Below, piece by piece: positions 40,000 to 44,767 of a stretch of 44,767 nt of DNA. The notes under the pieces are model-generated. The model was given only the letters and a program-made list of their open reading frames with translations, made no database searches and was not told where the DNA came from. The translations under genes were made by a program, and so were the position numbers. The stretch comes from Edaphosphingomonas laterariae (GTDB taxonomy: Bacteria > Pseudomonadota > Alphaproteobacteria > Sphingomonadales > Sphingomonadaceae), in assembly GCF_900188165.1 (NCBI RefSeq), contig NZ_FZOS01000028.1, forward strand, positions 1 to 44,767. The letters run 5' to 3'. Position 1 is the first letter of the stretch, and every line of letters starts with the position of its first letter.

Positions 40000-40719
40000 T
40001 CACGTCCCCTCGGGGGTATCTTCGGCGGCCGTATCGGCCCGGTTCGGCATCGGCGGTGGCGGCAGATGGGCTGTCGCGGCGTGCGCCTTCTTCACGATGG
40101 CCGGCAGCGCCCTGGTGAGTTCCGGCATGAAGCCCTGCATCGCTTCCATCATTTCCGGATCGCTCATCAGCAGCATCGATTCCGATGCGTAGAGGCTGCC
40201 GGTGGGCGTCGCGAAAAAGCGCTGGATATCGGCCAGCTGATCGAGCGTGAACCGCCGGGCATAGGCCGCCGCCATCGCGTCCTGAATCTGCGGCTCAAGC
40301 CGCGTCATCATGTCGGTCATCTCGCCCATCATCACCTTCATGGTGATGCTCATCCGCTCGTCGAAATGGGGATCCTTGGCGCGGGCCACATCCTGAAGGC
40401 TGGCGTCCCCCAATTTCCCGGCCTCGCCGGGCGCGACACCTCCGGCCTCGGCCATATCGCTGGCCTTCGCGCTGAACATGCCGGCAACAATACCGTCCAG
40501 CATGGTATCCAGCGTGCGGTCCATCATCTTCTTATAGGTGCCGAGCGGCCATAGCTTGCTGATCACCGGGCGCGCCGCAGCCATGCGCGCCGGATCGGGC
40601 TTGTCCTTTGCTACCTTGCCGGCCGCGCTGTCCTTGCGCGTCTCGGCAACCGCATTCTGCGCAAGCGCAGGAACGGGCAGCGAGACAATCGCAAGGGCAA
40701 GAGCGAGGCTGCGCATCAT
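40000..40719 (-). CDS. DUF2059-domain exported protein within the glt operon
   Basis: 239 residues from ATG 40719 (MMRSLALALAIVSLPVPALA), a clear signal peptide with a cleavage site after about residue 20. The DUF2059 pattern follows at the end of the helical region (LEPQIQDAMAAAYARRFTLD, then IQRFFATPTGSLYASES). Ends with a Pro/His tail. Function is unknown; the protein should be periplasmic. The start overlaps the gltD stop by 4 bp, and gltB begins 2 bp after its stop, so it is locked between the two glutamate synthase subunits. A link to nitrogen metabolism is unproven. Confidence 0.85.
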   Translation of the reverse strand: MMRSLALALAIVSLPVPALAQNAVAETRKDSAAGKVAKDKPDPARMAAARPVISKLWPLGTYKKMMDRTLDTMLDGIVAGMFSAKASDMAEAGGVAPGEAGKLGDASLQDVARAKDPHFDERMSITMKVMMGEMTDMMTRLEPQIQDAMAAAYARRFTLDQLADIQRFFATPTGSLYASESMLLMSDPEMMEAMQGFMPELTRALPAIVKKAHAATAHLPPPPMPNRADTAAEDTPEGT

Positions 40720-42173
40720 GCGGCAACCTTCTCGCGGGCGGCGTCCGCCTTCGCCTTCAGGAAGGCGTGCATCCGTTCGGCCACGTCGCGGCCGTCGCGG
40801 ATCGCCCACACCACCAGGCTCGCCCCGCGCACGATGTCGCCGGCGGCGAACACGCCGTCGAGGCTGGTCTGCATCGTCTTATGGTCGACGCGCAGCGTGC
40901 CCCAGCGGGTCACCGAAAGCTCGTCGGCGTCGAACGCCTTGGGCAGATCCTCGGGATCGAAGCCCAGCGCCTTGACGACGAGATCGGCATCCAGCCGGAA
41001 TTCGCTGCCCGGATCGGGTTCCGGCGCGCGGCGGCCCGAAGCGTCCGGCTGGCCGAGACGCATCCTGGTCGCGCGGACCGCCGACACGCGGCCGCCCTCC
41101 CCGTCCGCCTCGAAGCCTTCCGGCGCGGAAAGCCAGACGAACTCGACGCCTTCTTCCTCGGCATTGGCCACTTCGCGCTGCGATCCCGGCATGTTCGCCC
41201 GGTCGCGACGGTAAAGGCACTTCACCGATTTCGCGCCCTGGCGGATCGCGGTGCGCACGCAGTCCATCGCGGTGTCGCCGCCGCCGATGACGACGACATT
41301 CTTGCCCTCGGCATTCAGGCTGCCATCCTCGAACGCCGGCACCGCATCGCCAAAGCTCTTGCGGTTGGACGCGATCAGATAATCCAGCGCGTCGACGACG
41401 CCGTTCGAACCCACGCCCGGCGCCTTGATGGCGCGCGGCTTGTAGACGCCTGTCGCGATCAGCACCGCATCATGGCGTTCGCGCAGTTCGGCCATCGTCG
41501 CGTCGCGGCCAATCTCGAAGCCGAGGTGGAACTGCACGCCCCCTTCGGCCAGCCGTTCGACGCGGCGCATGACGACCGGCTTTTCCAGCTTGAAGCCGGG
41601 GATGCCGTAAGTCAGCAGGCCGCCGGCGCGATCGTGCCGGTCATAGACATGCACTTCATAGCCACGGACCCGCAGCAGCTCGGCGGCGGTAAGGCCCGCC
41701 GGGCCAGCGCCGATGACCGCGACCGACTGGCCACGATCGGGAAGCGGCCGAAGCGGTTCCACCCAGCCTTCAGCCCAGGCGGTATCGGTGATGAACTTTT
41801 CAACCGATCCGATGGTGACGGCGCCATGGCCCGAAAATTCGATGACGCAATTGCCTTCGCACAGCCGGTCCTGCGGGCAGATGCGGCCGCAGATTTCCGG
41901 CATGGTCGACGTCGCGTTGGACAGTTCATAGGCTTCGCGCAGCCGCCCTTCCGCCGTCAGCCGCAGCCAATCGGGGATATGGTTGTGGAGCGGGCAATGG
42001 TTGGAGCAGTAAGGCACGCCGCATTGCGAACAACGCGACGCCTGCTCCTCAGCCTTCACGGCTTCATATTTGCGCGCGATCTCGCCGAAATCTGCGCTGC
42101 GCTCTTCCGCCGGGCGCTTGGCCGGATAGTCCTGCCCCACCCGGACAAACTTGAGCATGGGGTCTTTCGCCAT
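40716..42173 (-). CDS. gltD: Glutamate synthase, small subunit
   Basis: 485 residues. Supplies electrons from NADPH to GltB. The N-terminal Fe-S domain has CSQCGVPYCSNHC and CGRICPQDRLCEGNC. The FAD-binding GAGPAGLTAAELLR is followed by RAGGLLTYGIPGFKLEK. The NADPH-binding region is VVVIGGGDTAMDCVRTA, and the C-terminal FAD motif is GVFAAGDIVRG. The start at 42173 has AGGAG 8 nt upstream. First gene of the operon; a dyad (42240-42266) lies in the promoter area. Confidence 0.97.
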   Translation of the reverse strand: MAKDPMLKFVRVGQDYPAKRPAEERSADFGEIARKYEAVKAEEQASRCSQCGVPYCSNHCPLHNHIPDWLRLTAEGRLREAYELSNATSTMPEICGRICPQDRLCEGNCVIEFSGHGAVTIGSVEKFITDTAWAEGWVEPLRPLPDRGQSVAVIGAGPAGLTAAELLRVRGYEVHVYDRHDRAGGLLTYGIPGFKLEKPVVMRRVERLAEGGVQFHLGFEIGRDATMAELRERHDAVLIATGVYKPRAIKAPGVGSNGVVDALDYLIASNRKSFGDAVPAFEDGSLNAEGKNVVVIGGGDTAMDCVRTAIRQGAKSVKCLYRRDRANMPGSQREVANAEEEGVEFVWLSAPEGFEADGEGGRVSAVRATRMRLGQPDASGRRAPEPDPGSEFRLDADLVVKALGFDPEDLPKAFDADELSVTRWGTLRVDHKTMQTSLDGVFAAGDIVRGASLVVWAIRDGRDVAERMHAFLKAKADAAREKVAA

Positions 42174-42239
42174 GAACCGGTCTCCTGTGTCGACCGGGCC
42201 AATGACTCATCGAAAGCACGGAGTCACGTCGAATCTGCG

Positions 42240-42266
42240 ATATAGGTTAGCTATTATGACCTATAT
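42240..42266. promoter_or_regulatory. 8-bp inverted repeat in the gltD upstream region, operator candidate
   Basis: ATATAGGT (42240-42247) and ACCTATAT (42259-42266) are perfect complements with an 11-nt centre, 67 bp upstream of gltD. This is the only AT-rich stretch in the otherwise G+C-rich chromosomal block, so the operon promoter is probably here. Confidence 0.45.
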
Positions 42267-42333
42267 TTTCGACATTCCGCGACGATTGATGGGTCGAAAT
42301 TGAATTACGCAATAATCTATGGCCGATCCGGAC

Positions 42334-43134
42334 TTATCGTGCCAGCAACCAGACCAGCGCGATGCTGCCCGCGACGATCCGATACCAGGCGAACGGCGCG
42401 AACCCGTAGCGGCTGACGATGGCGACAAACGCCTTCACCACCAGCAGCGCGACGATGAACGCGGCGCCGAACCCGATGCCGATCGCCTGCAGGTCGTCCA
42501 GACTCAGCAACGCGCGGTCTTTCCACAGCGCGTAGACCGTCGCCGCCGTCATCGTCGGCACCGCAAGGAAGAAACTGAACTCGGCGGCGGTCCGGCGCTC
42601 CACCCCCATCAGCAGCGCGCCCATGATCGTCGCCCCCGAACGGCTGACACCCGGCACCATCGCCAGGCACTGGACGACGCCGATCGACACCGCCGTCCGC
42701 AGCGGCATGGTTTCCACGCTGGTCACCCGCACCGCCTTCACCAGCCGTTCGATCAGCAGGATGGCGATGCCGCCGACGATCAGCGCCACCGCCACGATCT
42801 CCGGCGTCTGCAGCGCCGCGCGAACCGCGTCATAAGCGAGCACGCCAATCACCATCGCCGGCAGGAAGCCGATCAGGATATTGCGCGTGAACGCGATTGC
42901 GGACCGATCGGCGACGGCCAACCCCTTCGCCACGCCCCAGAAACGCCCCCAATAGGCCACCAGCACCGCCAGGATCGCGCCCAGCTGGATCGCGATCTTG
43001 AAGGTTGCCGATCCCTCGCCCTGAAAGCCGAGCAATTCGCCGGCGAGAACGAGATGGCCGGTCGAAGATACCGGCAGGAACTCGGTAAGCCCCTCGAGGA
43101 TACCGAGGAGGACGTAGGTGAGCGTGGTGGCCAT
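42334..43134 (-). CDS. uppP: Undecaprenyl-diphosphatase
   Basis: Removes a phosphate from undecaprenyl diphosphate so the lipid carrier can be reused in cell-wall and surface polysaccharide synthesis; loss raises bacitracin sensitivity. 266 residues, multi-pass inner membrane. The two active-site motifs are EGLTEFLPVSSTGH (14-27) and PGVSRSGATI (~160-170). The start at 43134 is preceded by AAAAGGG. Monocistronic; the neighbouring genes have unrelated roles. Confidence 0.97.
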   Translation of the reverse strand: MATTLTYVLLGILEGLTEFLPVSSTGHLVLAGELLGFQGEGSATFKIAIQLGAILAVLVAYWGRFWGVAKGLAVADRSAIAFTRNILIGFLPAMVIGVLAYDAVRAALQTPEIVAVALIVGGIAILLIERLVKAVRVTSVETMPLRTAVSIGVVQCLAMVPGVSRSGATIMGALLMGVERRTAAEFSFFLAVPTMTAATVYALWKDRALLSLDDLQAIGIGFGAAFIVALLVVKAFVAIVSRYGFAPFAWYRIVAGSIALVWLLAR

Positions 43135-43227
43135 GCACCCTTTTCCGACAAATGCGCCGCAGGGGCGACCGGGACGATGATGTTGAGATAAGGCTGGGCG
43201 GGCGACGCGGGGCCCGCCCCTGCCCGA

Positions 43228-44157
43228 TCAGGCGACCTGCTTGGCGAAGCGGCCGTGGCGACGATATTGGATCAGCCAGGCCGGTGCCATCGCCTCCAGC
43301 GGGGCCGGCTCGATACCGAAGGCGGCAAAGCCTTCCGCACCCTCGCCCACCACATTATCCTTCTGCAGCATCAGCCACTGATCCCAGGTGATCGGCGCGC
43401 CGGGCAGCCAGCCGCCCAGCCGCGTCATCAGGCGCGCGGCCTCGTCGGGGATCTGCAGGATCGCGGGGTCGCGGCCGGCCGCCTTGGCGATCCAGGCATT
43501 AAGCTCGGCCATCGACAGCGTTTCCGGCCCGCCCAGCTCGAACGTCCGCCCGCCAAAGGCAGCGCCGTCGAGTGCGGCCGCCGCAATCGCGCGGGCGACA
43601 TCGGCCACGAACACCGGCTGGAACTTCGCGGCACCACGAATCACCGGCAGCACCGGCATGCGCGCCATGCCGGCAAAGCGATTCACGAAATCATCCTCCG
43701 GCCCGAAGATGATCGACGGGCGAATGATCGTCGCCTGCGGGAAAGCGGCGCGCACCGCTTCCTCCCCCTGCCCCTTGCTGCGGGCATAATGCGATTCGGC
43801 GGCCGAATCGGCGCCGATCGCCGAAACATGCACCAGCGCGCCGACGCCGGCGTCGCGCGCTGCTTCCGCCACGTTGCGGGCACCCGCGACATGAATCGAA
43901 TCGAAATCGCCCTTCAGGATGCCGACCAGATTGATCACGGCATCCGAACCGCGCACCACCCGCGCCACGCTGTCGGCCTTGGTGATGTCCGCCGCGGCCA
44001 GCTGCGTCTGGCCCAGGCCGCCCAGCGGCTTCACGAACCAGGCCCGGTTGGGATCGCGTTCGGCCAGGCGCACGCGGGCGCCGGCCTTCAGCAATTCCTG
44101 CGCCACGTAACGCCCCAGAAAACCCCCGCCGCCGAACAGGGTAACAAGTGCCGTCAT
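43228..44157 (-). CDS. NAD(P)-binding atypical SDR, complex I NDUFA9-subunit-like
   Basis: 309 residues. The Rossmann nucleotide-binding glycine motif is at the N-terminus (VTLFGGGGFLGRYVAQELLK). Next come INLVGIL, VHVSAIGADSAAESHYARSK with the SDR-like Tyr/Lys pair, IIRPSIIFGPEDDFVNRFAG and PVFVADVARAI, as in the bacterial relatives of the accessory complex I subunit NDUFA9. The start ATG at 44157 follows GGGAAA. The partner of this protein in sphingomonads is not established; it may act as an oxidoreductase or assembly factor. Confidence 0.9.
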   Translation of the reverse strand: MTALVTLFGGGGFLGRYVAQELLKAGARVRLAERDPNRAWFVKPLGGLGQTQLAAADITKADSVARVVRGSDAVINLVGILKGDFDSIHVAGARNVAEAARDAGVGALVHVSAIGADSAAESHYARSKGQGEEAVRAAFPQATIIRPSIIFGPEDDFVNRFAGMARMPVLPVIRGAAKFQPVFVADVARAIAAAALDGAAFGGRTFELGGPETLSMAELNAWIAKAAGRDPAILQIPDEAARLMTRLGGWLPGAPITWDQWLMLQKDNVVGEGAEGFAAFGIEPAPLEAMAPAWLIQYRRHGRFAKQVA

Positions 44158-44265
44158 GTCATTTTCCCGAATGTCGTGAATTTTTTTGCTCCAACCCGCA
44201 ATGCCGCCACCGACGCGTGTTGACAAGCACCGAGAGCGTCCCCTAAAGGCGCGGCCCTACCCCGT

Positions 44266-44352
44266 GCCCAGATGGCGGAATTGGTAGACGCACCAGCTTC
44301 AGGTGCTGGCGATCGCAAGGTCGTGGAGGTTCGAGTCCTCTTCTGGGCACCA
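44266..44352 (+). tRNA. tRNA-Leu (anticodon CAG), integration site of a second element
   Basis: Acceptor GCCCAGA pairs with TCTGGGC. D-arm GGCGGAATTGGTAGACGC, anticodon stem CCAGC/GCTGG with loop TTCAGGT (anticodon CAG), a long variable arm (class II tRNA), T-arm GAGGTTCGAGTCCTC, and encoded CCA at 44350-44352. A tyrosine-integrase gene begins 171 bp downstream. Confidence 0.96.
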
Positions 44353-44523
44353 TTTGTTCCCTCTGGATTCGTCCAGAGGCGTCCAGCAAGCGGCTGGTTT
44401 CAAAGCATAATTTCGTCGACGATCGCTGGCAACCTTCCGGGTTGATCCAGCCAAATCCAGTGAAAGAGTCACAAAAAGAGGCTCATTCTGTGACTGCTGG
44501 ATCGACCCGGGCAAACCGGGAAT

Positions 44524-44676
44524 ATGTCGATGCTGACTCAACTCCAGATCACCTCCGCCAAGCCAAAAGCCAAACCCTACAACCTGTCCGATGGACAAGG
44601 GCTGGTCTTGATCGTCCAGAAGACCGGTTCAAAGCTGTGGCGGTTCCGCTATCTGTTGATTTCCACTGAGAACTGA
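44524..44676 (+). pseudogene. 5' fragment of a tyrosine integrase (DUF4102-type), interrupted by an IS end
   Basis: Reads MSMLTQLQITSAKPKAKPYN, then LSDGQGLVLIVQKTGSKLWR and FRYL, the arm-DNA-binding N-terminus of phage/island integrases. At about 44654 the family sequence stops and insertion-sequence end repeats begin, with a stop at 44674-44676. Only ~43 residues of genuine integrase remain of a ~400-residue protein; the rest is expected beyond the IS. Position beside tRNA-Leu fits an integrative island. Confidence 0.8.
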
Positions 44677-44767
44677 CCCGGGATTTTCACCGAGAAGTGA
44701 CCCGCCTGCGGTTATGGTTTGGGTGTCATTGGTGGGTCAAGATGTGGGCTTCTCCTTTCTGGGTTTG
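44654..44767. mobile_element. End of a probable IS21-family insertion sequence
   Basis: Begins TGTTGATTTCCACTGAGAAC at 44654. Two 20-bp direct repeats follow: 44660-44679 (ends GAGAACTGACCC) and 44684-44703 (ends GAGAAGTGACCC), 17 of 20 identical. TG-start ends with several internal repeats of GA-AGTGACCC type are usual for IS21 elements. The transposase itself is outside the window, so the family call is tentative. Confidence 0.55.

Noticed and set aside
33803-40192. One uninterrupted 2129-codon frame on the plus strand
   Set aside because: Only the first ~503 codons are protein-like (serine recombinase). The rest runs through the tRNA-Arg gene and antisense to gltB, where G+C-rich codons leave few stops.
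40608-42245. 545-codon plus-strand frame opposite gltD
   Set aside because: Antisense shadow of gltD with Arg/Ala/His-rich composition and no family features.
43255-44223. 322-codon plus-strand frame opposite the NDUFA9-like gene
   Set aside because: Shadow frame; the minus strand has a clear Rossmann protein with a good start.

Overview
The window reads as a piece of an alphaproteobacterial genome, most likely a sphingomonad (Sphingomonadales). The reasons are the order gltB – DUF2059 – gltD – uppP – NDUFA9-like reductase between tRNA-Arg and tRNA-Leu, the strong G+C and C-ending codon bias of that block (about 35.4-44.3 kb), and the relaxase and antirestriction types of the accessory part. 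Positions 1-35.3 kb are the right-hand portion of an integrative, probably mobilizable element abutting the 3' end of tRNA-Arg(TCT). Its left end lies outside the window. The last ~0.25 kb is the start of a second element at tRNA-Leu(CAG), whose tyrosine integrase is cut off by what looks like an IS21-type insertion end.

Element layout. 0-6.7 kb: mobilization and maintenance genes. These are a relaxase whose N-terminal part cannot be recognised, the 'mobile mystery' pair (HTH protein plus Fic protein), small accessory proteins, a GNAT acetyltransferase, an ardA operon and an orphan beta-class DNA methyltransferase. 7-15.7 kb: a resolvase-type serine recombinase with a membrane protein, a secreted protein, two unknown proteins (one a possible DNA-binding protein), then a membrane-anchored protein translationally coupled to a 1446-residue RTX protein with a lipase domain. 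15.7-26.8 kb: a defence island with two divergent operons. The minus operon encodes a GIY-YIG protein, a PLD-family nuclease with a C-terminal zinc ribbon, and an unknown 507-residue protein. The plus operon encodes a 5-methylcytosine methyltransferase, a MORC/MutL-like GHKL ATPase, a Z1-domain helicase-like ATPase and a PD-(D/E)XK (DUF4420) protein. 26.8-33.8 kb: a structured non-coding region that may hold oriT, several membrane and small proteins, and a VirD4/TraG-type coupling ATPase that lacks its own membrane segment. No mating-channel (T4SS) genes are present. 33.8-35.3 kb: a large serine recombinase whose reading frame has no stop before the attachment site and runs into the tRNA gene.

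How the parts fit: relaxase, coupling protein and ArdA suit an element moved by another element's mating machinery. The large serine recombinase would integrate and excise it at tRNA-Arg. The cargo is the defence island and the RTX lipase operon. Many element genes are preceded by perfect inverted repeats in their leaders, some overlapping the ribosome-binding site, which suggests RNA-level control. The best candidates for something new are the divergent PLD/unknown/GIY-YIG operon fused to a MORC–Z1 restriction-modification locus, a small protein ending in an SSB-type tail, the RTX lipase with its coupled membrane partner and shared operator-like palindrome, and the recombinase gene completed by host DNA. 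All functional calls come from reading the sequence by eye; no database search was run.
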